Source: Bacillus halotolerans
GTDB lineage: Bacteria > Bacillota > Bacilli > Bacillales > Bacillaceae
NCBI RefSeq assembly: GCF_001517105.1
Contig: NZ_LPVF01000009.1
Span: 427,742 to 491,741, forward strand
Direction of reading: 5' to 3'
Length of the DNA stretch: 64,000 nt
Shown here: one piece after another, positions 52,204 to 61,046 of the stretch
Position numbering within the stretch: position 1 is the stretch's first letter
Layout: the number at the start of each line of letters is the position of its first letter
Notes under the pieces: model-generated
Databases searched by the model: none
Seen by the model: only the letters and a program-made list of their open reading frames with translations
What the model was told of the DNA's origin: nothing
Translations under genes and position numbers: made by a program

Positions 52204-52332
52204 ACCGGCTCACTCCTTCCTCTTGTTACAAATTCAAGGCGGAGACCGGCTGTTCCTGTAAGAACTTATCGACAAATGCCGGCAGAAAAGCCGGGATTTT
52301 GTTTTATATTATAGAAAAAGTGAGGGTTTTCC

Positions 52333-52821
52333 ATGTTTCATGTCGAACAACAATCTGGAGATAAAGAAAAAGACTATCAGCTTCTGCTCAAACAGCTTGA
52401 AGCCATAACAGAAGATGAAACAGATCAAATTGCAAACTACGCAAATGCGTCAGCACTGCTTTATCATTCATTGCCTGAGGTCAACTGGGCCGGTTTCTAT
52501 TTTGCTAAAGAAGGGGAAGAACAGCTTGTGTTAGGGCCGTTCCAAGGTCTGCCGGCATGTGTCCGTATTCCTTTCGGCAAAGGCGTTTGCGGAACAGCAT
52601 ATGCAAACGGAAAAGTGGAGCGAGTTGCGGATGTAAACGCATTTCCGGGACATATCGCCTGTGATGCAGCATCTCAATCAGAAATTGTGCTTCCGATTCA
52701 TGTAAACGGAAACCTAGTCGGCGTTTTGGACATTGACAGCCCTGTCAAAAACCGCTTTGATGAGATCGATGAAAAGTATCTTACGCAATTTGCAGAAATC
52801 CTTGAAAAAGCTTTAGTGTAG
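52333..52821 (+). CDS. ytsP: Free methionine-(R)-sulfoxide reductase YtsP (GAF)
   Basis: A 162-residue single GAF domain of the fRMsr type. The three cysteines that mark this enzyme are present: in GLPACVRI, GKGVCGTA and HIACDAAS. The reaction known for the family is reduction of free methionine-R-sulfoxide with thioredoxin. It is convergent with dgcP across a shared terminator. Confidence 0.88.
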   Translation: MFHVEQQSGDKEKDYQLLLKQLEAITEDETDQIANYANASALLYHSLPEVNWAGFYFAKEGEEQLVLGPFQGLPACVRIPFGKGVCGTAYANGKVERVADVNAFPGHIACDAASQSEIVLPIHVNGNLVGVLDIDSPVKNRFDEIDEKYLTQFAEILEKALV

Positions 52822-52832
52822 AGCCATACAAC

Positions 52833-52865
52833 AAAAGCCCAAAACATGTAGCGTTTTGGGCTTTT
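52833..52865. terminator. Terminator between ytsP and dgcP
   Basis: Perfect 13-base arms (aaaagcccaaaac) with T runs on both outer sides. Confidence 0.88.
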
Positions 52866-52866
52866 T

Positions 52867-54609
52867 TCATTTTATCGACTCGTGAATCATCAAACGGTTT
52901 TTCCCGTTTCGTTTCGCGGTGTAAAGCGCTTCGTCGGCCTCGTGAACAAGCTCCTTCAAGGATTTTTTCGATTCTGAGTCCCAGCAGGAGATTCCGCATG
53001 AAATCGTCACCTCAGGCTTCGTGCTTTTTCTCACCGCACAAACAAGCCTTTCGGTAATCCGTTTCCCTACAGCTACCGTCACATTCGGAAGGTAAACCGC
53101 CAGCTCCTCGCCCCCCCAGCGGGCACCGACATCATGCTTTCGGATATTGCTTTTGATAACGGAAGCGACTTGTATTAAAATCTCGTCCCCTGTCTGATGT
53201 CCGTACGTATCATTTACATTTTTAAAATTATCAATATCAACAAGAATAAAAACGCCTTTTTGATGAATTTTCATGCTGTATTGGATTTTTTCATCTAAAT
53301 AGACTCTTGAATACAGCTCTGTCAGCTGATCCGTTTTCACCAGATGCTCAAGGCGGTCGCGAAGCATCGAATTGGTCACAGCCAGCGTTGCATGATGAAT
53401 CAGCGCTTGGAACAGCTTGTACATTTCAAATGTAAAAGCGTACATTTCCTTTTTCAGCAAAACGGCGAATCCCAGGAGCTGGTCATTCTCCATCATCGGA
53501 ACAGCCATAAGTGAACCGTATCCGGCTTTTCCAAACACAGACTGTCCATTTCCGATAAAAACGCCATTCTCTCCTTCGTACAGTTTTTCTTTTATTTCAT
53601 TATATATATCAGACGACTTCGTTTCTTTAAAAAATGCTGTGCTCCCGGGAAGCAGTGTCTGCTGTTCAAAATGGTCAATATGGAAAAAGCCCACTTCTTC
53701 AGCATGAAATGATTCAGCCATTCTCACAGCAAGATCGTTCATCGTATCCGTCAGCGTCAGCCGCTGGTTGAGACGGCGCGATGTTTCATTAATTAATTCC
53801 AAGTTTGCAATACTTGTTTTGGATTGTTCATAGAGCTGGGCATTTTCAAACGCCTTTCCCGCGGCATTTGCTATCAGTGACATTTCATCAAGGTACACGT
53901 CGGTAAGAGGACTGTCTCCCGCCCCACCTGCCATCAGAACGCCGTACGTTCCCTGCTGCCCTTTAATTGGAATGTAAGCGACCGTTTCATTTTTCCGCAA
54001 AATGTCCCCGGATAGATAGACTTTAAGCGCAAAGGAATCGGCATCTTCCTCTTCCATATACAGTTCCTTTGCAGGAACACCTATACATTGGTCCTGATCA
54101 TGAGAAATAAACAGAGAAAATTGAAACAGGGGAAACGTGGTGTGTAAGCTTTCAAGAAGCTTCTTTAACACTTCCGTCTGATCGAGCAGCGAATGGAACA
54201 GTTCTGTCATCTTGTATATCTTTTTTTGATAGATTGTTTTGATATAAATTCTTTCCTGTTTCATTGACTGATTCAAAAAAGAAGAAATCAAATCCGGAAG
54301 CTCTTCCGGAAACACTCCGTCCTGCCTGCATGTTAAATGAAAGCTCCTGCCGGAGACATGATCCTCGATAACATAAAATGAAGCATTTATTTTCGATGCA
54401 GAAAAATGCACTTCATCCTCTGTCATTTGTGCCATGCGATCAGATGGAGACGGTATAAGGGATACGCAAAGTGATGGAAAATATGTTTGAATAGCCGATG
54501 TCAGCCATATAAGAGAGTCGGTGAATGAGACCTTTACAGATTTGGTTAATAAAAAATCGAGCATATGATAACGAAAGGCGGGTAATTGATCTTTTGTTTG
54601 TTCTATCAT
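52867..54609 (-). CDS. dgcP: Diguanylate cyclase DgcP (YtrP)
   Basis: A 580-residue soluble cyclase that makes c-di-GMP. Residues ~1-400 contain GAF-like sensor domains (FENAQLYEQSKTSIANLELIN linker between them), and the C-terminal GGDEF domain has the active signature RWGGEELAVYLP and FKNVNDTYGHQTGDEIL. In B. subtilis DgcP is one of three active cyclases and reduces motility when expressed. It is divergent from rpsD. Confidence 0.92.
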   Translation of the reverse strand: MIEQTKDQLPAFRYHMLDFLLTKSVKVSFTDSLIWLTSAIQTYFPSLCVSLIPSPSDRMAQMTEDEVHFSASKINASFYVIEDHVSGRSFHLTCRQDGVFPEELPDLISSFLNQSMKQERIYIKTIYQKKIYKMTELFHSLLDQTEVLKKLLESLHTTFPLFQFSLFISHDQDQCIGVPAKELYMEEEDADSFALKVYLSGDILRKNETVAYIPIKGQQGTYGVLMAGGAGDSPLTDVYLDEMSLIANAAGKAFENAQLYEQSKTSIANLELINETSRRLNQRLTLTDTMNDLAVRMAESFHAEEVGFFHIDHFEQQTLLPGSTAFFKETKSSDIYNEIKEKLYEGENGVFIGNGQSVFGKAGYGSLMAVPMMENDQLLGFAVLLKKEMYAFTFEMYKLFQALIHHATLAVTNSMLRDRLEHLVKTDQLTELYSRVYLDEKIQYSMKIHQKGVFILVDIDNFKNVNDTYGHQTGDEILIQVASVIKSNIRKHDVGARWGGEELAVYLPNVTVAVGKRITERLVCAVRKSTKPEVTISCGISCWDSESKKSLKELVHEADEALYTAKRNGKNRLMIHESIK

Positions 54610-54685
54610 GTTTTATCACCTAAAAAGTTTACCACTAATTTTTGTTTATTATATCATAAACAGCAAAGCGATAATGGATGAATGG

Positions 54686-54714
54686 TTGACTTCAAAACAA
54701 ATAAATTATATAAT
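54686..54714 (+). promoter_or_regulatory. Sigma-A promoter of rpsD
   Basis: TTGACT and TATAAT with a 17-base spacer, placing transcription start about 180 bases before the rpsD ATG. Confidence 0.8.
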
Positions 54715-54721
54715 GACCTTT

Positions 54722-55506
<785 letters not shown>

Positions 55507-55535
55507 TTGAAGTGCTCTTTAAAGAGCATTCACCT

Positions 55536-55580
55536 AAACCCTAGAAACCTTGATAAATCAACGTTTCTAGGGTTTTTCTT
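55536..55580 (+). terminator. Terminator after rpsD; possible prophage attachment region
   Basis: The arms aaaccctagaaac and gtttctagggttt enclose a 14-base loop and are followed by TTTTCTTTTA. The expected neighbour tyrS does not follow; accessory DNA begins just to the right, so an att core could lie in or near this palindrome. Confidence 0.8.
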
Positions 55581-55621
55581 TTATATTCTGCTATGTAGAA
55601 TTGTGTATTCTTCCATAATTA

Positions 55622-55652
55622 TTTGGGGGAGGTTTGGGGGAGGTTTGGAGGC
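55622..55652. repeat. G-rich tandem repeat at the prophage edge
   Basis: The 11-base unit tttgggggagg occurs twice in tandem (55622-55643), followed by a shorter variant tttggaggc. Short G-rich direct repeats of this kind are typical arm sites of tyrosine integrases near att sites in Firmicutes elements. They could also form a G-quadruplex. Confidence 0.7.
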
Positions 55653-55700
55653 ATAAAAAATTTTGGACGGACGCTTCTCCCCTTTCATATAATAACTTTT

Positions 55701-55928
55701 TTATTGGTATACTCGATGGCCACATTCACAAATAAAGTGTACATGCTTGTTCCCATTCCAGTTACAAACATAATTAGTTGATTTTTTTTGACATGAAGGG
55801 CAAGTTACACCAGGTTTAATGCTAGGTTCGCCGTCATGCTGTTCATAAACCTCTAATACATCATCAAACATTTTGAGTACTCTTTTTAGTTCCTCATCAA
55901 GTTCTTTTGTATTTATCTCCTTGCTCAT
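55701..55928 (-). CDS. Small zinc-ribbon protein, prophage cargo
   Basis: A 75-residue protein, acidic and helical for the first 40 residues, then a zinc-ribbon-like end with paired cysteines (TCPSCQKK ... NYVC ... FICECGHR). ATG 55928 follows GAGGTG; a GTG three codons earlier is part of that site. It is the gene nearest the presumed left end of the element. Function unknown; DNA, RNA or protein binding are all possible. Confidence 0.65.
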   Translation of the reverse strand: MSKEINTKELDEELKRVLKMFDDVLEVYEQHDGEPSIKPGVTCPSCQKKSTNYVCNWNGNKHVHFICECGHRVYQ

Positions 55929-55970
55929 CTTTTTCACCTCACACTTAATAGCCTAAATGCTTATCTAATA

Positions 55971-55992
55971 CAAAAAAGCCCATTATAGGGCT
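55971..55992 (-). terminator. Terminator after the rap-phr operon
   Basis: Leftward, AGCCC TATAAT GGGCT is followed by TTTTTTG. Confidence 0.7.
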
Positions 55993-56013
55993 GCTTTTTA
56001 GAGATCTGCTTTT

Positions 56014-56115
56014 TTACGCTGACGGGGTCTGATAATAAGATACAACTCCTATTATTGCTAACACGATGAATACGGCTAGGATGCTCCACAATGTTATTTT
56101 AACGCCTTTTGTCAT
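56014..56115 (-). CDS. 33-residue membrane peptide downstream of phr
   Basis: A frame reading MTKGVKITLWSILAVF and ending SYYQTPSA, with GTGAGGGGC upstream of the ATG. It is essentially one membrane helix (residues ~7-27) with a positive N-terminus and a short polar tail. It lies 20 bp after phr and before a terminator, so it looks like the third gene of the rap-phr operon. It is not recognised; it could be a toxin-like peptide, a membrane regulator or an atypical signal precursor. Confidence 0.55.
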   Translation of the reverse strand: MTKGVKITLWSILAVFIVLAIIGVVSYYQTPSA

Positions 56116-56135
56116 GTTATGCCCCTCACTTTTTA

Positions 56136-56288
56136 TCAAGTTCCAACTGGTCTCTCTGCGATTTGAATATCAGTTCCGACTGGTTTTTCACTAAATTGAA
56201 TGTCTGACTGAGTAAACAAACTAGCGCCAGCAGCTAACCCACTTAAGATAATAGCTGTAACAGACACACGAAGTATTAATCTCTTCAT
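56136..56288 (-). CDS. Phr signal precursor with duplicated peptide
   Basis: A 50-residue secreted precursor: positively charged MKRLILR, hydrophobic helix to about residue 25, then a polar tail made of two 11-residue repeats, DIQFSEKPVGT and DIQIAERPVGT. Phr peptides are exported, trimmed to 5-6 residues and re-imported by Opp to inhibit the cognate Rap; the likely mature forms are EKPVGT and ERPVGT, similar to the PhrK signal type. Its ATG overlaps the rap stop (ATGA), the standard rap-phr arrangement. Confidence 0.88.
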   Translation of the reverse strand: MKRLILRVSVTAIILSGLAAGASLFTQSDIQFSEKPVGTDIQIAERPVGT

Positions 56289-57400
56289 CCTATTCCCTCC
56301 AACTGCCTCATTTTCTTTTCGGCTAAAATAGCTCGCTTAGAAAATTCAAGAGCATCCTTATAACATTCTTTCTCCTCGCAGTACTGAGAGATAATCAAGG
56401 AAAGATCAAGAACACTGTCTAAGTCATTCTTTTCTTGAAGGAAATGAATGAAACTCCCACATTCCTCAATGGTTTCGTTTTGATTATCTTGAAGAAGTGC
56501 ATAAATGATGTTTATTTTAGCCTCATACACTTTATTCTCTTTCTGGGTTAAATTTTCCTGTCCTTTTTTGTAATAATATACAGCTTTATCTTTTTGATCC
56601 ATGAGGAATAACTCTTTGGTAGCCATGTAAAGAGAGTTAATGTAATAAACTGATTGTCTCCACTCTTTATTTCTTATGGCTTTTCTCAGAGCGTTGAGAC
56701 AGTCTTGGGATCTGTTTGCTGCTGAGTATGTAATACTAAGATTGTGATGGATTTGAGCTTCGAAAAATTTATCATCAAGCTCTTTTGAAATTCTAATGGC
56801 TTGGAAGTAAGCTTCTTCAGCTTTATCGAATTGTCCTAGATCTGTATAGTTAGTTCCAACAACCATCAGTGCTGTTGCGTACTTTCTTTTGTAATTTTCA
56901 TTCCCTTTATAAATGTTAAGTGCGTTGTTTATATAATTTAATGAAACAATACTCTGACGGAGCATCATGTACATTGAGGCCACTTTAGAATGAAATTCGG
57001 CAGCTTCAATTTCATCAGGAATAATGGATAGCTTTTTCTCAGTAATTTTAAATAAGCTTATGGCATTCTCGAAGTTTCGATTATAGGATTCGTATAACGC
57101 TTCAAACAAAAAGAAATAGTACTCTATCATGTTATCTGTTTTTTGAATTTCTCTCGCATGTCTTTTGTTGAAGTATGAATGCTTTGGAAAGTCTGTTCCT
57201 TTTACTTGATACATCATCATTTTATGTCTCTCTTCAAGTAGAGAATAATACATTAATACTTCCTGATCTTCTTCCATGTCATCAAATAAAGATCTGACTT
57301 CTTTAAAATATTTTTCAGCAGCCTCAACATTCTGCTGTTTTATGGCCATATACCATTCATTTAAGAAATTAGCAACATATTCAGAAGCAAGTTTACTCAT
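56285..57400 (-). CDS. Rap family response-regulator phosphatase/inhibitor
   Basis: A 371-residue Rap protein: N-terminal three-helix bundle (~1-70) and TPR repeats (for example ATALMVVGTNYTDLGQFDKA) that bind the Phr peptide. Gln46 in MEEDQEVL aligns with the catalytic Gln of RapH/RapB that dephosphorylates Spo0F, so control of sporulation is plausible; ComA inhibition is also possible. It is intact and translationally coupled to phr. Prophage-borne rap-phr pairs are known to alter host sporulation and competence. Confidence 0.9.
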   Translation of the reverse strand: MSKLASEYVANFLNEWYMAIKQQNVEAAEKYFKEVRSLFDDMEEDQEVLMYYSLLEERHKMMMYQVKGTDFPKHSYFNKRHAREIQKTDNMIEYYFFLFEALYESYNRNFENAISLFKITEKKLSIIPDEIEAAEFHSKVASMYMMLRQSIVSLNYINNALNIYKGNENYKRKYATALMVVGTNYTDLGQFDKAEEAYFQAIRISKELDDKFFEAQIHHNLSITYSAANRSQDCLNALRKAIRNKEWRQSVYYINSLYMATKELFLMDQKDKAVYYYKKGQENLTQKENKVYEAKINIIYALLQDNQNETIEECGSFIHFLQEKNDLDSVLDLSLIISQYCEEKECYKDALEFSKRAILAEKKMRQLEGIG

Positions 57401-57476
57401 AATAAACCCCTCTTTCTGTCAAAATTCTAAATTATCAAACAAATGTTAACACAACTTTAACATTAAATGTAATATA

Positions 57477-57524
57477 TAGAAAAAATTTTCGACATAGCGC
57501 AATTCTGCTTTCGTGATGACGCAA
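57477..57524 (-). promoter_or_regulatory. Candidate ComA site and promoter of rap-phr
   Basis: On the minus strand TTGCGT-CATC-ACGAAA (57524-57509) forms an imperfect version of the ComA inverted repeat TTGCGG-N4-CCGCAA, and a third element TTGCGC (57502-57497) lies 18 bases before TATATA. ComA drives several rap genes in B. subtilis. Inferred by eye only. Confidence 0.5.
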
Positions 57525-57615
57525 TTAAACTCAAGGGATAATATGCCTAATTTTTAGGATGCGAAAGAACAGATCACCTAGGTCTTGTATATCGATTATA
57601 AGGAAATGTCCTTTT

Positions 57616-57677
57616 TCGGACAAATGAATTGAGTAAAAATAACTACTTCTATTTGAGGATTTCCGGTATTTGTCCGA
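57616..57677. repeat. Inverted repeat upstream of the LXG toxin
   Basis: tcggacaaat (57616-57625) and atttgtccga (57668-57677) are perfect 10-base inverted copies 42 bases apart; another tgtcc lies just left. The 57401-57749 gap holds this, the divergent rap promoter and no gene. It may be an operator. Confidence 0.5.
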
Positions 57678-57749
57678 TCTTAAAGCCGTTAACTCTCCTA
57701 AACTATGGTAAAATTTTGAGTATTGAGTGTCAGAAAAAAGGAGAATGGT

Positions 57750-59514
57750 ATGAAGGTATTTGAAGCAAAGTCATTACTTTCTGAAGCGGATAAACGTGCA
57801 AAAGAGTACAAGGAACTCAGATCACAAATGGTTAAGCTCAGAAAAGCATTTAAAGACGTAGCAAACCTAGATGACAGCGAGTTTTCAGGTAAGGGCGCAG
57901 ACAACATTAAAGCATTTTATCATGATCATGTCGGTGTTACAGACCAATGGATCGATCTGATTGACATGAAAATTGCTTTCCTTACAAGTATCTCTGGAGT
58001 TGTAGAGGAAGCCAGCTTGTCAGATGCATACGTCGAGGAGTCCTTTTTAGAGCATGAACTTGCAAATGCATATAAAAAATCAAAGGCTATTATGTCCGAG
58101 CAGAAGAAAGCAATGAAGGACATTCTGAACGATATTGACGAGATCCTACCACTTGATTTGTTTTCAACTGAAAACTTTAAAGATGAACTTGCAAGTGCAG
58201 ATAAGAAACGAAAAAAAAACAATTGATAAAATTGGGGAAGTAGATGATGAATTAACAACTGAATATGCACTAACAGAACCAAACGAACAATTCATTCAGC
58301 AAGATTTTAAAAAGCTGCAGGAATCAACAGGCAAAGGGAAAAACGCCACACCGATTCACTATAACGCCAAAGCGTACAGAGAAAGTGACATACATAAGAA
58401 AAAAGGCGATATTGAAAAACATACTGAAGCTTATTTGACAATTAAGAAGAAGGAAGAAAAAGAACAAGAAATCGAAAAGCTGAAAGAAAGACTGAAAAAT
58501 TACGACTATGCTGATGCAGATGAATTCTATTCAATGGCTAAAACTATTGGTTACGATAACCTAACAGAGGATCAGCAAAGATATTTCACACAGATTGAAA
58601 ACACACGTGAGTTGATGGCCGGAGCCAAAGGTACTGTTACAGCTCTTTATGATATGACAGCTGAAACATTAGACTATATGGCACATAATCATCCTGTCGA
58701 CATGTTTATTAATTCTGCAGTTGCAGTTTATCACTATGATTCCACGTTTAATTCAATTAAAGATGCAATAATAACCTCCTATGTTAGAGATGTAAAGAAC
58801 GGAGACACAGAATCAAAGGCTCACTGGTTTACATATGCAGCAGTAAACATCTTTGGTTTAAAAGGTGCTGGTTCAGTTGCTAAAATTGGAGTGAAAACAG
58901 CCGGAAAAGCAGCAGTTAAAAAAGCGTCTAAAAAACTGGATGAAACTCCTGATCCACTAACAGCAATCAAACCGTTTGTCATGCAAGAAGATGTTGTTGT
59001 AGCAGGCGGCATGCCTTATAATGTCATCAATGATGTGAGCGCAAAAGACAGGCTGCTTCAGCTTGCTAAAAAATTAGATGAAACAAGAAAGCCATTTACA
59101 GGTCAGAAAGTAAATGTCCCTTGGTTAAATAAAGAAAAGTATGGTGCTTATGAGGTTAAGGGCAAGGTAAAAGTAAAAGGAAATATCAAAGATGTAAGCC
59201 GAAGAGTTTATACAATGAAAGATATCGATATTAATCAAAAAGATCGTAAAGGTCGAACAAACCTTGAATTAATGAAAGACGGTAAGGCACCTCTAGCCAA
59301 AGACGGTACAAAAATCAATTTGCACCATTTAATTCAGGAAGAACCTGGAAATATTGTTGAAATTCCAAACAGTTTACACACAAAATATAGTGAGGTCATA
59401 CATAAACTTAAAACTGATGGAGAGAGTTTTAGAAATGATCCAGAATTGAAAGTTCAATATGAATATTTTAGAGCGAGATATTGGAAATGGAGAGCCACTC
59501 AATATACAGAGTAA
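57750..59514 (+). pseudogene. LXG polymorphic toxin with LHH nuclease end, frameshifted
   Basis: The N-terminal 159 residues (from [17 protein letters not shown]) are an LXG helical export domain; the C-terminal frame carries a pre-toxin region and an LHH/HNH-type nuclease end ([19 protein letters not shown] near the C-terminus). LXG toxins are delivered by the type VII (Yuk/Ess) system to kill competing cells. The two frames meet at an A9 run (58211-58219); eight A residues would give one 587-residue toxin. As written the product stops after KKRKKNN. ATG 57750 follows AAAGGAG. Either a real lesion, slippage control, or a sequencing error. Confidence 0.85.
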
Positions 59515-59529
59515 GAGAGGTTGGTAAAA

Positions 59530-59991
59530 ATGGAACTATACACGCAAGTGGAACAGTTTTTAGATGAAAATGCAAAAGATAAAGATTTCACAGGAGGAAT
59601 TGGAGAGGACAAAATCTCTAAAATAGAACAAGATCTTAAAGTGAAACTTCCAGAGAGCTATAAATGGTTTCTGAGGAACTATGGTTCTGGTGGAGTTTAT
59701 GGAATTGATATTCTTGGCTATGATTTTGGAGGCCCATCAGTTGTTGAATATACCAACGAGTATCAAGAACACTATAAGTTAACCAAAGGACTTGTTGTAA
59801 TAGAGGATGTTGATTACTTTGCATATTGTCTAGATACCAATAAGATGAATAATGAAGAATGTCCTGTATTTACGTGGGATAGAGTAATTGGTTACCAAGA
59901 AGTTGTTGCGGATAATTTTATTGAATTTTTCTTCGATAAGCTTCAACGAATGAAAGACAACTGGGAAGAAGATGAAGAATGGGACAATTAA
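59530..59991 (+). CDS. SUKH (SMI1/KNR4) immunity protein
   Basis: A 153-residue acidic protein with the SUKH-fold start [27 protein letters not shown], typical of immunity proteins paired with LXG nucleases. It lies 15 bp after the toxin and is expected to bind and block its nuclease end. ATG 59530 follows AGAGG; a TTG three codons upstream is less suited. The gene is intact even though the toxin frame is broken. Confidence 0.85.
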   Translation: MELYTQVEQFLDENAKDKDFTGGIGEDKISKIEQDLKVKLPESYKWFLRNYGSGGVYGIDILGYDFGGPSVVEYTNEYQEHYKLTKGLVVIEDVDYFAYCLDTNKMNNEECPVFTWDRVIGYQEVVADNFIEFFFDKLQRMKDNWEEDEEWDN

Positions 59992-60012
59992 GTCAAAAGA
60001 ATTGCAATTTAG

Positions 60013-60040
60013 AGCCCCTCATTATATGAGAGGCTTTTTT
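60013..60040 (+). terminator. Terminator after the immunity gene
   Basis: Stem gcccctcat/atgagaggc with one mismatch, followed by seven T residues. Confidence 0.75.
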
Positions 60041-60041
60041 A

Positions 60042-60134
60042 TTACTTCAATTTCGCTTCAAGTTTCGCTTTTGTTTTCGGTTCCAAAATGTTATCCTGAC
60101 TAATCCTCTGTTTAGGATAGAAAATTACACTCAT
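60042..60134 (-). pseudogene. Relic of a phage hydrolase C-terminus
   Basis: A 30-codon minus-strand frame ends TKAKLEAKLK-stop directly before a terminator. The same ending in DNA, TKAKLESLLK-stop, occurs just past the amidase at 62528-62558, also before a terminator. There is no ribosome site, so it looks like the tail of a deleted gene and not an active peptide gene. Confidence 0.45.
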
Positions 60135-60182
60135 TTCGTTTTAAAATGAAAATGTTAGATCTTTAAACAACTGGAGGTTTTT

Positions 60183-60728
60183 ATGATTTTATTTATGGGA
60201 TTTCTCTCGATATTATCTGCAATTGGTATCGTAACTGGGGTAATTTTTTTATTCTTCAAAAAAACAAGAAAAAAAGGAATATGGATATTGCCAATAAGCT
60301 TATTACTATCCATCTGTGGATTTACTTATATGGCTCAATCAGATAATTCGCCAACTGAGAAAAAATCCGTTACCTCGAGCACCTCTCAGCAAGATGGACT
60401 GGGCGATATTTCAACTGAGGAAAAGCAGCAACAGATTAGAAAAGAAGCTGAAGATGCTGATTTCAAAAAAATCAATGTTGAGGACCCTCCAGATAAAATA
60501 GTTCGTATCAAAGGAGAAGTTTCTGCAATCGAAAATGCCGAAGCTGGAGGAAAATTTATTATTTCATCTAAAGAGAAAAATGGGTATGGTATTTATAATG
60601 TTTTTGCGCTATTCCCTACAAAGTTAAAGGAGAACCAAACCATTATTCTTTATGGATCAGTTCAGAAGGAAAAAGCTGAAAATGGAGGACCACTAATAAC
60701 TGGTCTATTTTATGACAAAACCAACTAA
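60183..60728 (+). CDS. Membrane protein with OB-fold-like domain
   Basis: A 181-residue protein with two N-terminal helices (~1-24, ~33-51), a Ser/Thr/Gln linker and an exposed domain (residues ~105-175, VRIKGEVSAIENAEAGGKF ... IILYGSVQ) resembling the tRNA_anti-like OB fold found in other small membrane proteins. GGAGG precedes the ATG. Function is unknown; position suggests lysogenic cargo. Confidence 0.65.
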   Translation: MILFMGFLSILSAIGIVTGVIFLFFKKTRKKGIWILPISLLLSICGFTYMAQSDNSPTEKKSVTSSTSQQDGLGDISTEEKQQQIRKEAEDADFKKINVEDPPDKIVRIKGEVSAIENAEAGGKFIISSKEKNGYGIYNVFALFPTKLKENQTIILYGSVQKEKAENGGPLITGLFYDKTN

Positions 60729-60777
60729 TACTTACAATTGTTTTTTCGATGTACCTAGCTCTAGGAGTTGATATTGT

Positions 60778-60966
60778 GTGACTGATTTTGAGCACAAGTT
60801 ATATCAAATCTTTGTTAATATGCGTCTATACGGAAAGAATCCAACTCTTCCCGAACTGAAAAGAAAGACTGGGAAAAGCGAACAGGAAATACGGGATGCC
60901 ACAAAAAGCCTAATCCGCAAAGGAACTCTTTCATGGGATGAAGAAAAGAAAATATGGATTATTTAA
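60778..60966 (+). CDS. Small winged-helix-like protein
   Basis: A 62-residue protein with a helix-turn-helix pattern (NPTLPELKRKTGKSEQEIRDA) and a final wing-like strand (GTLSWDEEKKIWII). GTG at 60778 follows TAGGAG by eight bases, and a terminator follows at once. It may be a DNA-binding regulator of the element; no target is visible. Confidence 0.6.
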   Translation: MTDFEHKLYQIFVNMRLYGKNPTLPELKRKTGKSEQEIRDATKSLIRKGTLSWDEEKKIWII

Positions 60967-60997
60967 AAAGCCCAACTCATATGAGAAGGGCTTTTTT
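60965..60997 (+). terminator. Terminator after the winged-helix gene
   Basis: Stem aaaaagccc/gggctttttt with an internal ctcatatgag palindrome. Confidence 0.75.
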
Positions 60998-61046
60998 GAG
61001 CGAGGGTATTACTTTTACCCTTCCTCTATTAAACTGATCTATCATA

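Noticed and set aside
58135-58230. Independent start of the second toxin frame at ATG 58135
   Set aside because: The first ~30 codons overlap the LXG frame and have no ribosome site; the homologous sequence begins at the A9 run, so this is a frameshifted single gene.
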